64,000 bases of DNA, taken from the NCBI GenBank assembly GCA_000799755.1, contig JUHI01000001.1, positions 1,054,001 to 1,118,000 of the forward strand, in the 5' to 3' direction. The position numbers and the translations under genes were made by a program. Below are positions 8,306-17,794 of this stretch, piece after piece. Below the pieces are notes generated by a model. The model made no database searches, was not told the origin of the DNA, and was given only the letters and a program-made list of their open reading frames with translations. Positions within the stretch are counted from its first letter, which is position 1, and each line of letters opens with the position of its first letter. The DNA is from Martinezella tropici (GTDB taxonomy: Bacteria > Pseudomonadota > Alphaproteobacteria > Rhizobiales > Rhizobiaceae).

Positions 8306-9136
8306 ATGCAGATATCGACAATTGCCATCATCGGTGGACTAGGGAAAACCGGCGGCCGGGTCGCCGAGCGACTTAAGGCGCGTGGCCTCACGGTTCGCGC
8401 AGCCTCCCGCTCGACGACGCCCCGCTTCGACTGGCAGGACCGCAACACCTGGCGTCAGGCGCTGGAAGGCGCTTCCGCCGCCTATGTCACCTTTCAGCCC
8501 GACCTCTCGGTCGACTGGGCGGCCGAGGCCATCGGCGTGCTTGCCAAGACGGCCGCTGAAGTCGGTGTGGGACATATCGTCCTGCTCTCCGGACGCGGAG
8601 AAGATGGAGCGGTCCGCAGCGAGGAAGGGCTTAAGGCCGCCGACATCGACTATACCGTGCTTCACGCTAGTTGGTTCAACCAGAATTTCAGCGAGGGGGC
8701 CTTCATGGACGGAATTCTGCAAGGGAAGCTGGCGTTGCCGGCCGGCAATGTGCCGGAACCTTTCGTCGATGCCGAGGACATTGCCGACGCGGCTGTCGCG
8801 TGCCTCATCGATCCGCGTCACCGCAACAGAACCTACGAACTGACGGGGCCACGCGCCCTGACCTTTCGCCAAGCAGTTTCCGAAATCGCGACGGCTTCCA
8901 ACAGGACCATCGACTACGAGACGGTTCCGGTCGATGCCTTCATCGCCGAGATGACCGCCTACGGTTTGCCGCGCGAGGCGACCGATCTCCTGCATGAGCT
9001 TTTCACGCAGGTTCTCGACGGCCGCAATTCGCCCGTCATGGATGGCGTCCGCCAGATCCTCGGCAGGCAAGCCAAAGACTTTTCCGATTATGCCCGACAA
9101 ACCGCCGCAACCGGCATCTGGAGTGTCCAGCCATGA
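8306..9136 (+). CDS. NmrA-like NAD(P)-binding protein (atypical SDR)
   Basis: A 276-residue Rossmann-fold protein related to NmrA and QOR2-type NAD(P)H:quinone oxidoreductases. It starts with ISTIAIIGGLGKTGGRVAERL, the dinucleotide-binding GxxGxxG variant, followed by the strand ending in AASRST, which favours NADP. Later segments (HIVLLSGRGEDG, DYTVLHASWFNQNF, PFVDAEDIADAAVACL, TYELTGPRALTF) are characteristic of this group. GGAGGAG lies six bases before the ATG. It overlaps the next gene by four bases, indicating translational coupling. Substrate unknown; redox sensing is also possible. Confidence 0.85.
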   Translation: MQISTIAIIGGLGKTGGRVAERLKARGLTVRAASRSTTPRFDWQDRNTWRQALEGASAAYVTFQPDLSVDWAAEAIGVLAKTAAEVGVGHIVLLSGRGEDGAVRSEEGLKAADIDYTVLHASWFNQNFSEGAFMDGILQGKLALPAGNVPEPFVDAEDIADAAVACLIDPRHRNRTYELTGPRALTFRQAVSEIATASNRTIDYETVPVDAFIAEMTAYGLPREATDLLHELFTQVLDGRNSPVMDGVRQILGRQAKDFSDYARQTAATGIWSVQP

Positions 9137-9612
9137 CCTTTCCGATCACGAATATCGCTCTGATCATCGCCGCAATCAGCAGCAGCCTTCTCGCCGGCGT
9201 CTATTTCGCCTTCTCGACCTTCATCATGCAGGCCTTCGCCCGCCTCCCCGTCGATCAGGGGATTACAGCGATGCAATCGATCAACACGACGATCGTGCGT
9301 TCGCCCTTCATCGTACTGTTCCTGCTGACGGCGGCGCTCTCGATCTTCATCGCCGTGATGGCGATCCTTTACTGGCGTGGCGGCACCAGCATGATGATGC
9401 TGGCGGGCGCGGCGTTCTATATCGTTGCCAGTCTGCTTTCGACGATGGTGTTCAATGTGCCCTTGAACGACGCGCTCGACAAGGTTGACGGCCATTCCGC
9501 AGAATCGGCGCAGCTATGGTCGACCTATCTCGTCGATTGGACATGGTGGAACCATGTGCGCACCGTTGCCTCGCTGCTCGCCGCCTGCGCTTTCGTGAAA
9601 GCCCTGTTCTAA
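9133..9612 (+). CDS. DUF1772 (anthrone oxygenase-like) membrane protein
   Basis: A 159-residue integral membrane protein with about four transmembrane helices (residues about 6–30, 56–80, 85–107, 140–157). The pattern MTFPITNIALIIAAISSSLL, GVYFAFSTFIMQAF and the NVPLNDAL / W..Y...W...N segment are characteristic of DUF1772, a family named from fungal anthrone oxygenases. Its ATG overlaps the stop of the upstream NmrA-like gene, so the two are one operon under the divergent TetR. Together they look like a small redox or detoxification pair; the chemistry is inferred only from family names. Confidence 0.82.
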   Translation: MTFPITNIALIIAAISSSLLAGVYFAFSTFIMQAFARLPVDQGITAMQSINTTIVRSPFIVLFLLTAALSIFIAVMAILYWRGGTSMMMLAGAAFYIVASLLSTMVFNVPLNDALDKVDGHSAESAQLWSTYLVDWTWWNHVRTVASLLAACAFVKALF

Positions 9613-9654
9613 CGGCATTGGGACGATGGCGGGGCGCCCGCGCTCAATTGCGGA

Positions 9655-10809
9655 TTAGACCGCCCGCAGATAGGCCGCGACCTCGACACGGTTGCGGCCG
9701 TTTCGCTTCGCCTCGTAGAGCGCCTTGTCGGCGGCGCGCAGCACGTCGTCAAAGCCCAGCCCTTCGGCTGTGCCGGTCGCGACGCCTGCGCTGACGGTAC
9801 AGGCAAAAGATTTGTCTTCGACGCTGATTACCCTTGCGGCAAAGGCATCGCGCACCCGCTCGGCCACCTGCTCCGCACGGCCGGGCAGCGTATTGTCGAG
9901 AACGAGCGCAAATTCTTCGCCACCGAGGCGAGCCACGGTGTCGGAAGAGCGCAGTCCGAAGGAAAGCTCCTGGCCGAAAAGCTTCAGCACGAGATCGCCG
10001 GCGGCATGGCCATGCTGATCGTTGATCGTCTTGAAGCGATCGATGTCGAAGATGATGACGGCCATCGACGGGCCGAAGGAGCGATGGCCGTAGAGATCAA
10101 ACAGCGCGCGGCGATTGAGCAGCCCGGTCAGGAGATCGGTGATCGCCTCCTGGCGGTGCAGCGCGGCCTGCCGCCATTGATGCAGTGCAAGCGATAGCGC
10201 CCCGATCCCGGTCATTCCGGCAATGCAGATGGCGATGCTCACATCCTCCGCCCAATTGTCCGGCGCATGTCCGAGCACCAGCTTGCCATCGGCAATCAGC
10301 ACGCCCGCGCAAAGCGCGAAGGAAATAGCCGTCAGAGTGTAGAGTGCTGTAATGCCGTAAAGCGGCGTGGGTGCCTCGTGCCGGCTGAGCCAATATTCGC
10401 GTGCCGTCAGCAGCAGCAGCACGCAGATGACGAGGTTGTCGCCAATGAAGGCCAGCCCGTCATAACCGGCAAGCATCGGCCCGACGGATGCGGCGATGCC
10501 CGTCACGCAGCCAAGGACGAAGCGGATTTTGGAAAAACGGCGCGTGCGGAACTGATAGCCCGCCACCCAGATCGTCGTGAAGCCAAGGAAAAACAGAAGG
10601 AAAGTCAGAATGGCAAAGATCGGCCTGGGATGGTCGACATAGGCGCCATAGATGAAGATGCCGCAAACGAGAGGTATGAGACCGGCAGAGCATGTCAGGA
10701 GAAAAGTATCCGGCCGACGGGAGAACCAGCTTCCGACCAGGGTAACCGCAAGGCAGGACGCGGAAACGCCGAGGGCGAGAAGAAGCGAGTTGTAATCGAC
10801 CAGCATCAT
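9655..10809 (-). CDS. Membrane-anchored GGDEF diguanylate cyclase
   Basis: A 384-residue inner-membrane protein. The first 210 residues form about six hydrophobic helices (a MHYE-like or 7TM-type sensor without obvious known domain); the rest is a GGDEF domain making cyclic di-GMP from two GTP. The active-site motif is GGEEF at about 296–300, an accepted active variant, and an RxxD inhibitory site (RSSD) lies exactly five residues before it, so product feedback inhibition is expected. TDLLTGLLNRR and DIDRFKTINDQHGHAAGD are intact. No EAL domain. Start ATG at 10809 follows AAAGAG. Monocistronic. Confidence 0.9.
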   Translation of the reverse strand: MMLVDYNSLLLALGVSASCLAVTLVGSWFSRRPDTFLLTCSAGLIPLVCGIFIYGAYVDHPRPIFAILTFLLFFLGFTTIWVAGYQFRTRRFSKIRFVLGCVTGIAASVGPMLAGYDGLAFIGDNLVICVLLLLTAREYWLSRHEAPTPLYGITALYTLTAISFALCAGVLIADGKLVLGHAPDNWAEDVSIAICIAGMTGIGALSLALHQWRQAALHRQEAITDLLTGLLNRRALFDLYGHRSFGPSMAVIIFDIDRFKTINDQHGHAAGDLVLKLFGQELSFGLRSSDTVARLGGEEFALVLDNTLPGRAEQVAERVRDAFAARVISVEDKSFACTVSAGVATGTAEGLGFDDVLRAADKALYEAKRNGRNRVEVAAYLRAV

Positions 10810-11002
10810 GCTCTTTCAACGGTTTGATTTCTACCGCAGGGGATTGCCGACACGCTAGGCTCTAGGGGTATCAAATTAGTTACGGCAAATAATAAAGAAA
10901 ATGTATTTCAACAAAATATACGTTCCAATTTGCGGCAACCACCGATGGAGTGCTGCAAGACGACTTTTATATTTGTTTTTACTTATATATAATTGACTTA
11001 AA

Positions 11003-12043
11003 TTAAGACTCGACATCCCAATGCAACGGGAACATCGGGTCGAAGACGGTGACGGGACCGGCTCCGGTTTCGATCTTGGCCGGGAAGATCACGGCTTCAG
11101 GCCGGCGCACGAGGGTAATGCTATCCTCATTGACCGGCAGTCCGTACCAAGCCGGCCCATTCAGCGAGGCGAAGGCCTCAAGCCTGTCAAGCGCGCCGTC
11201 CTGCTCGAAGACGTGCGCAAGGCAGCTCATGGTGTTGATCGACGTATAGATGCCGGCGCAGCCGCAGGCGCATTCCTTCAGCGGATCGACATGCGGAGCC
11301 GAGTCCGTGCCGAGGAAGAACCTGCTGTCACCGCTCGTTGCCGCCGCGCGCAACGCCAGGCGATGGCTCTCGCGCTTGGCGACCGGCAGGCAGTAATAAT
11401 GCGGGCGGATGCCGCCGACGAGAATGGCATTGCGGTTGATGATGAGGTGATGCGTCGTGATCGAACCGGCGAGGTTTGCCTTTGCCGACTTGATGTAGTT
11501 CACGCCGTCGGACGTGGTCACATGCTCCATCGTGACCTTGAGTTCCGGCAGGCGTTGACGCAACGGATCGAGCACGGTTTCGATGAAGACGGCCTCGCGA
11601 TCGAAAATATCCACGTCGGGCGTCGTTACCTCGCCATGAACGCAGAGCGGCAGACCGATCTTCGCCATGCGCTCCAGCACGGGCATCGCCTTGTTCATAT
11701 CGCGCACGCCGCCGTGGGAATTCGTGGTCGCACCGGCCGGATAAAGCTTGAGGGCGGTGACGAGGCCGCTCTTCTGGCCCTCTTCGACATCGTCGGGGCT
11801 GGTGTGCTCGGTGAGATAAAGCGTCATCAACGGCTGGAAGCGATCGCCCGCTGGCAGCGCCTTCATGATACGCTCGCGATAGGCCGTAGCATCCGCTGTC
11901 GTCACAACGGGCGGTACGAGATTGGGCATGATGATGGCGCGGGCAAAGTGCCTGGACGTATCGCCGATCACGCCTTCGAGCATCGCTCCGTCACGCAGAT
12001 GCAGGTGCCAGTCGTCGGGGCGGCGGATGGTGAGCTTTTGCAT
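11003..12043 (-). CDS. pyrC: Dihydroorotase (PyrC, class II)
   Basis: A 346-residue zinc amidohydrolase that closes carbamoyl-aspartate to dihydroorotate in pyrimidine synthesis. H13 and H15 of [10 protein letters not shown] are the first zinc ligands; [14 protein letters not shown] carries the lysine that becomes carboxylated; HGEV, EHVTT and GTDSAPH supply remaining ligands and the catalytic Asp. Length equals E. coli PyrC. I placed the start at the ATG at 12043 (AAAGG upstream), since the 36-codon extension of the open frame is not family-like. The 193-base AT-rich stretch after it (10810–11002) holds no gene I can see. Confidence 0.95.
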   Translation of the reverse strand: MQKLTIRRPDDWHLHLRDGAMLEGVIGDTSRHFARAIIMPNLVPPVVTTADATAYRERIMKALPAGDRFQPLMTLYLTEHTSPDDVEEGQKSGLVTALKLYPAGATTNSHGGVRDMNKAMPVLERMAKIGLPLCVHGEVTTPDVDIFDREAVFIETVLDPLRQRLPELKVTMEHVTTSDGVNYIKSAKANLAGSITTHHLIINRNAILVGGIRPHYYCLPVAKRESHRLALRAAATSGDSRFFLGTDSAPHVDPLKECACGCAGIYTSINTMSCLAHVFEQDGALDRLEAFASLNGPAWYGLPVNEDSITLVRRPEAVIFPAKIETGAGPVTVFDPMFPLHWDVES

Positions 12044-12185
12044 GGCGCGACCTTTGGAAGTGCGAGCGCGATCTTGCGCGAAAGCCCATTCGGGCTCTTC
12101 GGCATCGTGCATTTTGATATCGCGCTTCGATAGCACCAACCGCCATCGCAAAACAATCCGCGACGGCAGTTAAATGATCGGAAGT

Positions 12186-12818
12186 TCAGTCCTGCACGAT
12201 ATCGATGGTGACATCGGCGGCGCGGCGGTTCTCGAGAATCAGCCGGCCATTCGGCAGATCGTTGCCATAGACCTTGGCGTGAGCGGCATCCTCATCCAGC
12301 TTATAGCCTCTCCAGCGCGCCCATAGCCGCTCCTCGAGCACTTCCATGGGCGGCGCAAGCATGATCGAGTAGTCGAACAGGCCTTCCAGTTCCGCCCATT
12401 TGCCCTGACTAAAGAGGAGATAGTTGCCCTCGACGACGATGAAGCGGTGATCGGCCGACACGACGCGGGCCGAGGCGATGGCAAGCTCGCGCGAACGATC
12501 GAACACCGGCACCAGCACTTCCTGATCGGCGGCGCGCACGGCCTTGACGATATCGAGGAAGGCGCGCACGTCGAAGCTTTCAGGCACGCCCTTCCGTTTC
12601 AGAAGCCCCTTCTCGATCAGGACGGCATTGTCCATGTGGAAGCCGTCCATGGGCAGAACTTCGGCGCTTTCACCCCTCGCCTTCAACGCCTTGGCGACAT
12701 TGTCGGCCAGTGTCGATTTGCCGGCGCCGGGAGGGCCGGCAATCGCGACGAGGAAACGTCTTACGTTGCCGGCGCGCGCAATGATCTCGCCGGCCACATC
12801 TTCAAGAGAGACACTCAT
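12186..12818 (-). CDS. frcK: Fructose-operon kinase (uridine kinase-like P-loop)
   Basis: A 210-residue P-loop kinase of the uridine kinase/pantothenate kinase superfamily. Walker A is GPPGAGKST (28–36), with LPMDGFHMDN and FIVVEGNYLLF downstream as in the nucleoside-kinase fold. It is the last gene of a four-gene operon whose order (binding protein, permease, ATPase, kinase) matches frcBCAK of Sinorhizobium meliloti. Its ATG overlaps the frcA stop by four bases. The kinase is thought to act on the imported sugar, but the substrate has not been shown from sequence. Confidence 0.85.
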   Translation of the reverse strand: MSVSLEDVAGEIIARAGNVRRFLVAIAGPPGAGKSTLADNVAKALKARGESAEVLPMDGFHMDNAVLIEKGLLKRKGVPESFDVRAFLDIVKAVRAADQEVLVPVFDRSRELAIASARVVSADHRFIVVEGNYLLFSQGKWAELEGLFDYSIMLAPPMEVLEERLWARWRGYKLDEDAAHAKVYGNDLPNGRLILENRRAADVTIDIVQD

Positions 12819-13603
12819 GCGGCAACATTCTCCACCGGCGGGGCCTTTGCACCGGTCATGAAGGCGACGGCATCGGACATGGAATAATCCTTGGGATTGA
12901 TGACGGTCAGGCGTCGTCCGAGGCGATGGATATGGATGCGATCCGCCACCTCGAAGACATGCGGCATATTGTGCGAGATCAGGACGATCGGCAAGCCGCG
13001 CGCGCGCACATCGAGGATGAGTTCGAGAACCTTGCGGCTTTCCTTGACACCAAGCGCAGCCGTCGGCTCGTCCATGATGACGACCTTGGAGCCGAAGGCG
13101 GCGGCGCGTGCCACGGCGACACCCTGGCGCTGGCCCCCGGAGAGCGTTTCCACGGCCTGATTGATGTTCTGGATCGTCATCAGGCCGAGTTCTGTGAGCT
13201 TGTCGCGGGCGCGCTTTTCCATGGCAGGCCGGTCGAGCATGCGGAAAACCGAGCCTAAAATGCCGGGTTTGCGCACCTCGCGGCCGAGGAACATGTTGTC
13301 GGCAATCGACAGCGCCGGCGAGAGTGCCAGATTCTGATAGACGGTCTCGATGCCGGCTTCGCGCGCCTCCATCGGCGAACGGAACTGGACGGTCTTGCCA
13401 TCGAGCTTGATCTCGCCTTCGTCGGGAATGACCGCGCCGGAAATCGCCTTGATCAGCGAGGACTTGCCGGCGCCGTTGTCGCCGATCACGGCGAGGATCT
13501 CGCCGGGATAGAGGTCGAAATCGGCATTGTCGAGCGCGGTCACGCGGCCATAGCGCTTGACGAGACCGCGAGCGGTGAGGATTGGTTCGACGGTCGTGGT
13601 CAT
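12815..13603 (-). CDS. frcA: Fructose ABC transporter ATPase
   Basis: A 262-residue ABC ATPase energising uptake of fructose (in S. meliloti also mannose and ribose). Walker A GDNGAGKSS (41–49), signature LSGGQRQ (154–160), Walker B VVIMDEPTAALG (D178, E179) and switch His in LISHNMPH. Ribose-type CUT2 ATPases usually have two fused nucleotide domains of about 500 residues; this one has a single domain and must dimerise, as FrcA does. The start at 13603 is set by AAAGG and by the four-base ATGA overlap with the frcC stop. Confidence 0.93.
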   Translation of the reverse strand: MTTTVEPILTARGLVKRYGRVTALDNADFDLYPGEILAVIGDNGAGKSSLIKAISGAVIPDEGEIKLDGKTVQFRSPMEAREAGIETVYQNLALSPALSIADNMFLGREVRKPGILGSVFRMLDRPAMEKRARDKLTELGLMTIQNINQAVETLSGGQRQGVAVARAAAFGSKVVIMDEPTAALGVKESRKVLELILDVRARGLPIVLISHNMPHVFEVADRIHIHRLGRRLTVINPKDYSMSDAVAFMTGAKAPPVENVAA

Positions 13604-14664
13604 GCCGATACCTTTCTGATCCATTGATCGATCGCGACGGCGCCGATGATGAGAACGCCGGTCAGAAGCACCTTCCATTGCGGGTCGGCTCCGAGCATGT
13701 TGAGACCCATGGAGACGACGCCGACGATCATGGCGCCGAACAGCGTGCCGAGGATCGAGCCGCGGCCGCCGAAGAGCGAGATGCCGCCGATCACGGTTGC
13801 AGTGATTGCCTGAAGATTGAAATCGGTCACGGCGGAAGATGGCGAGACCGAACCGTTGCGGCCGATGGAAACCCAGGCGGCCAGCGCGGCGATCAACCCC
13901 GAAACACCGTAGACGGCCAGCAGTACCTTCTTGGTCTGGATACCGGCCAATTTCGCCGCCTCGGGATCATCGCCGACGGCATAGACATGCCTGCCCCAGG
14001 CGGTGTGATTGAGGACGTACCAGAGACCGACCACCAGCAGCACCATGGCAATCACGCCGAGGGTGAGCACCGCACCACCGACACGGAAGCTGGCAGCGAA
14101 GAGATGCAGCAATGGTGCCTGTTCATCGACATCGGTGTCGCGGATGGTCTCATTGGCGGAATAGATGAAATTCGTCGCCATGACGATGTTCCAGGTGCCA
14201 AGCGTCACGATGAACGGCGGCAGCTTCATATTGGCGACAAGAAAGCCGTTCAGCAGGCCGCAGAGGCCGCCGACGATCATGCCGGCCACAATGGCGATCG
14301 GCGTCGGCAGGCCGTATGTAACCGCGACATTGCCCATGACGACCGAAGAAATGACCATGATGACGCCGATGGAGAGATCGATGCCGGCGGTCAGAATGAC
14401 CAGCGTCTGGGCCGCGCCAAGAATGCCGACGATGGCGATCTGCTGCAGGATCAGCGTCAGCGTGTAGGCGGAAAAGAATTTTCCACCGATCGCGATGCCG
14501 AAGATCACGATCGCCAACACCAGGACGATCAGCGGCACCGCCGCTGGCGTCGAGTGCAGAAAATGCTGCACGCGCTTCAAAAGAGAGACATCGTTGCGCT
14601 CGAACGAAGCGACGTTCTTGTCGCTACCGTCGAGGACACGTTCGAATTCCTGTGCTCCGGACAT
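13600..14664 (-). CDS. frcC: Fructose ABC transporter permease
   Basis: A 354-residue CUT2-family (RbsC-like) inner-membrane permease with about ten hydrophobic helices. Recognisable segments are TLVILTAGIDLSIGVIM, PFIVTLGTWNI, GDDPEAAKLAGI (cytoplasmic loop that contacts the ATPase) and ATVIGGISLFGGRGSILGTLFG. A roughly 60-residue soluble N-terminus precedes the first helix. The ATG at 14664 has GGAGGAA five bases upstream; 26 earlier in-frame codons are not family-like. Overlaps frcA by four bases. A stable stem-loop separates it from frcB. Confidence 0.93.
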   Translation of the reverse strand: MSGAQEFERVLDGSDKNVASFERNDVSLLKRVQHFLHSTPAAVPLIVLVLAIVIFGIAIGGKFFSAYTLTLILQQIAIVGILGAAQTLVILTAGIDLSIGVIMVISSVVMGNVAVTYGLPTPIAIVAGMIVGGLCGLLNGFLVANMKLPPFIVTLGTWNIVMATNFIYSANETIRDTDVDEQAPLLHLFAASFRVGGAVLTLGVIAMVLLVVGLWYVLNHTAWGRHVYAVGDDPEAAKLAGIQTKKVLLAVYGVSGLIAALAAWVSIGRNGSVSPSSAVTDFNLQAITATVIGGISLFGGRGSILGTLFGAMIVGVVSMGLNMLGADPQWKVLLTGVLIIGAVAIDQWIRKVSA

Positions 14665-14772
14665 TTTGTTCCTCCGCCACCGCGCCGGACGCGCGGAAAC
14701 CGCCGGCTGTTGGAGCCAGCCAGGATGTAACCCGACCGACATGACTATTGCGATTGCCTGTTCCCTTTAAGA

Positions 14773-14805
14773 GGAGCCGCGCCCGCAGATGCATGGCGCG
14801 GCTCC
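14773..14805 (-). promoter_or_regulatory. Intercistronic stem-loop between frcB and frcC
   Basis: A perfect 11-bp GC-rich stem (GGAGCCGCGCC / GGCGCGGCTCC, 11-base loop) sits in the 171-base gap after frcB. On the minus strand it is followed by TTAAAGGG, not a U tract, so it is not a normal terminator. Such hairpins after binding-protein genes often protect the upstream mRNA and keep binding protein in excess over permease; that role is inferred here. Confidence 0.7.
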
Positions 14806-14835
14806 CGAAGGGATCATATCACATCCGTGAGGGGC

Positions 14836-15861
14836 TTAGCCCCAGCACTTTGCGAGGCCTTCCTTGGTGTCGATGGACTTCAGGCCGGGAACCGGCTTGT
14901 CCGTCACCAGGGAAACGCCGGTATCGAAGAAGGACTTGCCTTCGGTCGGCTTCGGCTTTTCACCGGTATCGGCGAACTTCTTGATCGCCTCGACGCCGAG
15001 GGACGCCATCATCAGCGGATACTGCTGTGCTGTGGCGCCGATCGTGCCATCCTTGACCGACTTGACGCCGGGGCAACCGCCGTCGATGGACACGATCAGA
15101 ACCTGCTTTTCGAGGCCGACGGCCTTCAGAGCTTGATAGGCGCCGGTTGCGGCCGGTTCGTTGATCGTGTGGATGACGTTGATGCCGGAATCCTTCTGGA
15201 GAAGGTTTTCCATGGCCTTGCGGCCGCCTTCTTCATTGCCGTTGGTGACGTCATGGCCGACGATGCGCGGATCGGTTTCGTCGCCGATCTTGTTCGGGTC
15301 CTTCGGATCGATGCCGAAGCCGATCATGAAGCCCTGGTCGCGCAGGACGTCGACGGAGGGCTGCGACGGCGTCAGATCGAGGAAGCCGACCTTGGCGTCC
15401 TTGACCTTGTCGCCCATGGTTTCCTTGGCCCACTGGCCGACAAGCTTGCCGGCGAGCAGATTGTCGGTGGCGAAGGTGGCGTCGGCGGAATCGGCCGGCT
15501 CCAGCGGCGTGTCGAGCGCGATAACAAGCAGGCCGGCATCGCGTGCCTTCTTGACCGAGGGAACGATGCCCTTGGTGTCGGAAGCAGCGATCAGGATGCC
15601 CTTGGCGCCATCGGCGATGCAGCTCTCGATGGCGGCGACCTGGCTCTCGCTGTCACCGTCGATCTTGCCGGCATAGGACTTCAGCGTCACGCCGAGTTCC
15701 TTGGCCTTAGCGGTCGCGCCTTCCTTCATCTTGACGAAGAAGGGGTTGGTATCGGTCTTGGTGATGAGGCAGGCGGAGACGCCGGCGGCCTTCGCAGGCG
15801 CTGCAAAGGCAACGCCGAGCGCCAGAGCGGCGACTGCTGCGGAAATAACAGATTTCTTCAT
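14836..15861 (-). CDS. frcB: Periplasmic fructose-binding protein
   Basis: A 341-residue substrate-binding protein of the ribose/galactose (CUT2) class. The first 25 residues are a clear signal peptide (MKKS, hydrophobic core, APAKA cleavage site), so the mature protein is periplasmic. [52 protein letters not shown] and [16 protein letters not shown] follow the family. First gene of frcBCAK; start ATG at 15861 with GGGAGGAT upstream. Binds fructose by homology to S. meliloti FrcB, where mannose and ribose compete. Confidence 0.93.
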   Translation of the reverse strand: MKKSVISAAVAALALGVAFAAPAKAAGVSACLITKTDTNPFFVKMKEGATAKAKELGVTLKSYAGKIDGDSESQVAAIESCIADGAKGILIAASDTKGIVPSVKKARDAGLLVIALDTPLEPADSADATFATDNLLAGKLVGQWAKETMGDKVKDAKVGFLDLTPSQPSVDVLRDQGFMIGFGIDPKDPNKIGDETDPRIVGHDVTNGNEEGGRKAMENLLQKDSGINVIHTINEPAATGAYQALKAVGLEKQVLIVSIDGGCPGVKSVKDGTIGATAQQYPLMMASLGVEAIKKFADTGEKPKPTEGKSFFDTGVSLVTDKPVPGLKSIDTKEGLAKCWG

Positions 15862-16039
15862 TCAATCCTCCCGATGTTTAAAAAGCCGGACTTCCCGGCA
15901 GTCCCCCGGGCCCGAACCCGGCTTGAAGATGCGCCATGCCTGTCGGATTATTTCCAACGGACCTCCTCCAAGGCCATATCCGCATCCTCTACGCCCATAT
16001 CTGAGCTTAAAGATTTCCGGCTGTCAATAAATAAATCCG

Positions 16040-16058
16040 ATTGAATTATTAATTCGAT
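16040..16058. promoter_or_regulatory. AT-rich inverted repeat in the frcB–frcR divergent promoter
   Basis: ATTGAATTA-T-TAATTCGAT has 9-base arms with one mismatch around a single central base. It lies in the 248-base region between the divergent frcB and frcR starts. ROK repressors such as NagC and Mlc bind AT-rich palindromes, so this is the leading candidate for the FrcR operator. Confidence 0.5.
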
Positions 16059-16109
16059 GTGGCATTCTGGAAAAAAATAGGGCATGGCCATGATGGAAGG
16101 AGCAGGCCC

Positions 16110-17357
16110 ATGTCTCTCGTACACGATCCTGAGGACACACCCACAACACCGGCGATTCTCGACCCCAGCGGGGGTGCGAACCAGCTCGGCGTCCGCGCCC
16201 ACAACGAACGGCTCGTGCTGTCGCTCGTACGTCGTCACGGAGCACTCTCGAAGGCCGATATCGCAAGGCGAAGCGGCCTTTCGGCGCAGACCGTGTCCGT
16301 CATCATGCGAGAGCTGGAAAAGGACGGGCTGCTATCGCGCAACGCGCCGGTGCGCGGACGCGTCGGCCAGCCCTCCATTCCCATGCGGCTCAATCCGGAT
16401 GCCGTGCTCTCCTTCGGCGTCAAGATCGGCCGGCGAAGCGCCGATCTGGTGCTGATGGATTTCGTCGGCGGCATCAGGATGCAACTGCATCAGATCTACC
16501 CCTACCCGCTGCCGCAGGAAATCATCGCCTTCGTCACCTCGGGCATCAAGGAACTGGAGGGGCGGCTCAGCGAGGAGCAGCGCCGCAAGATCGCCGGAAT
16601 GGGCGTTGCCGCGCCGTTCGAGCTCTGGAACTGGGCCGAGCAGGTGGGCGCGCCGCAAGGAGCCATGGATGTCTGGCGCGGGTTCGACCTGCGAGCTGAA
16701 ATCGCCTCGCGCGTCGCCTACCCCGTCTTCATGCAGAACGACGCCACCAGCGCCTGCGGCGCGGAACTGGTCTTCGGCGTCGGGCCGCATTATCCGGATT
16801 TCGTCTATTTCTTCATCGGCTCCTTCATCGGCGGCGGCATCGTCCTGAATTCGTCCGTCTTTGTCGGCCGGACCGGGACCGCCGGTGCGCTCGGCCCCCT
16901 GCCCGTGCGCGGCCGCAACGGCGAGAACCGCCAGCTTCTGGAGATCGCCTCGATCTTCGTGCTCGAAAATCTGCTGCGGGATCACGGCTTCGACCCGCGC
17001 CCCCTCTGGTATTCGGCTGACAATTGGATCGATTTCGGCGAACCGCTTGAGATCTGGATTCAGGACACAGCCAAGGCGCTGGCGCAGGCCATCGTCGCGG
17101 CCGCTTCCGTTCTCGACTTCAGCGCTGCCGTGATCGATGGCGGCTTCCCCAACTGGGTGCGGGAGCGCGTGGTGCGCGCGACGATGAGGGCCGCCGCTGA
17201 ACTGGATCTCCAGGGCGTCGTCATGCCCGAAATCATCGAGGGCGCCGTGGGGCCGCAGGCCCGTGCCATCGGCGGCGCCAGCCTGCCGATCTTCGCGCGC
17301 TATCTCGTCGACCAGAACGTCCTCTTCAAGGAGATAGAGCATGCTGAAGGGCATTGA
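16110..17357 (+). CDS. frcR: ROK-family transcriptional regulator of the frc operon
   Basis: A 415-residue ROK-family protein with an N-terminal winged helix-turn-helix (about residues 45–95: HGALSKADIARRSGLSAQTVSVIMRELEKDG) and a sugar kinase-like ROK domain (FGVKIGRRSADLVLMD, MGVAAPFELW, VFMQNDATSACGAEL, FIGSFIGGGIVLN, GALGPLP). It probably senses the sugar or its phosphate and represses frcBCAK, from which it is divergent. The zinc-site cysteines usual in bacterial ROK proteins (CxCGxxGC) are not seen, as in some rhizobial members. ATG at 16110 with AAGGAG. Its 3' end overlaps the next gene by 17 bases. Confidence 0.88.
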   Translation: MSLVHDPEDTPTTPAILDPSGGANQLGVRAHNERLVLSLVRRHGALSKADIARRSGLSAQTVSVIMRELEKDGLLSRNAPVRGRVGQPSIPMRLNPDAVLSFGVKIGRRSADLVLMDFVGGIRMQLHQIYPYPLPQEIIAFVTSGIKELEGRLSEEQRRKIAGMGVAAPFELWNWAEQVGAPQGAMDVWRGFDLRAEIASRVAYPVFMQNDATSACGAELVFGVGPHYPDFVYFFIGSFIGGGIVLNSSVFVGRTGTAGALGPLPVRGRNGENRQLLEIASIFVLENLLRDHGFDPRPLWYSADNWIDFGEPLEIWIQDTAKALAQAIVAAASVLDFSAAVIDGGFPNWVRERVVRATMRAAAELDLQGVVMPEIIEGAVGPQARAIGGASLPIFARYLVDQNVLFKEIEHAEGH

Positions 17358-17775
17358 CCCGCTATTGAGCCCGGACTTGCTGGCGACCTTGCGCGCCATG
17401 GGCCATGGCGATGAGATCGCCCTTGTCGACGGCAACTATCCCGGCCTCGAACACGCCCGCCGCCTCATCCGCCTCGACGGCCATGGCGTCATCCGCGTGC
17501 TCGACGCGGTGCTCAGCGTGCTGCCGATCGACGATTTCGTGCCGCAAGCGATTTTCCGGGCAACCGTCCGGCAAGACCGCGATGCCATCCACCCCGTTCA
17601 TGCGGAGATGATCGAGTGCTGCGCCCGGCATGTGCCCGACATTCGGGTCGTGCCGCTGCTGCCGGCGGAGTTTTATGAGCGGGTGAAGCAGGCGCATGCG
17701 CTGATACAGACCGGGGAGCCGCGGCTCTATGGGAATATCATCTTGCGCAAGGGTGTGATTTATCCCGGACGATAG
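17341..17775 (+). CDS. RbsD/FucU-family sugar mutarotase
   Basis: A 144-residue RbsD/FucU protein, closer to FucU (MLKGIDPLLSPDLLATLRAMGHGDEI; H22 is the catalytic His). These enzymes interconvert pyranose/furanose or anomeric forms of sugars such as ribose or fucose. The start lies inside the end of frcR (17-base overlap) with AAGGAG before the ATG, so it is cotranscribed with the regulator. In the context of a fructose/ribose transporter it may supply the anomer used by the kinase; which sugar is not evident. Confidence 0.9.
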   Translation: MLKGIDPLLSPDLLATLRAMGHGDEIALVDGNYPGLEHARRLIRLDGHGVIRVLDAVLSVLPIDDFVPQAIFRATVRQDRDAIHPVHAEMIECCARHVPDIRVVPLLPAEFYERVKQAHALIQTGEPRLYGNIILRKGVIYPGR

Positions 17776-17794
17776 CGAGAGGCGGAAAAGCCCC

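Noticed and set aside
14827..16044. 405-codon plus-strand frame
   Set aside because: Antisense to frcB with no family pattern; extends into the frc promoter region only by chance.
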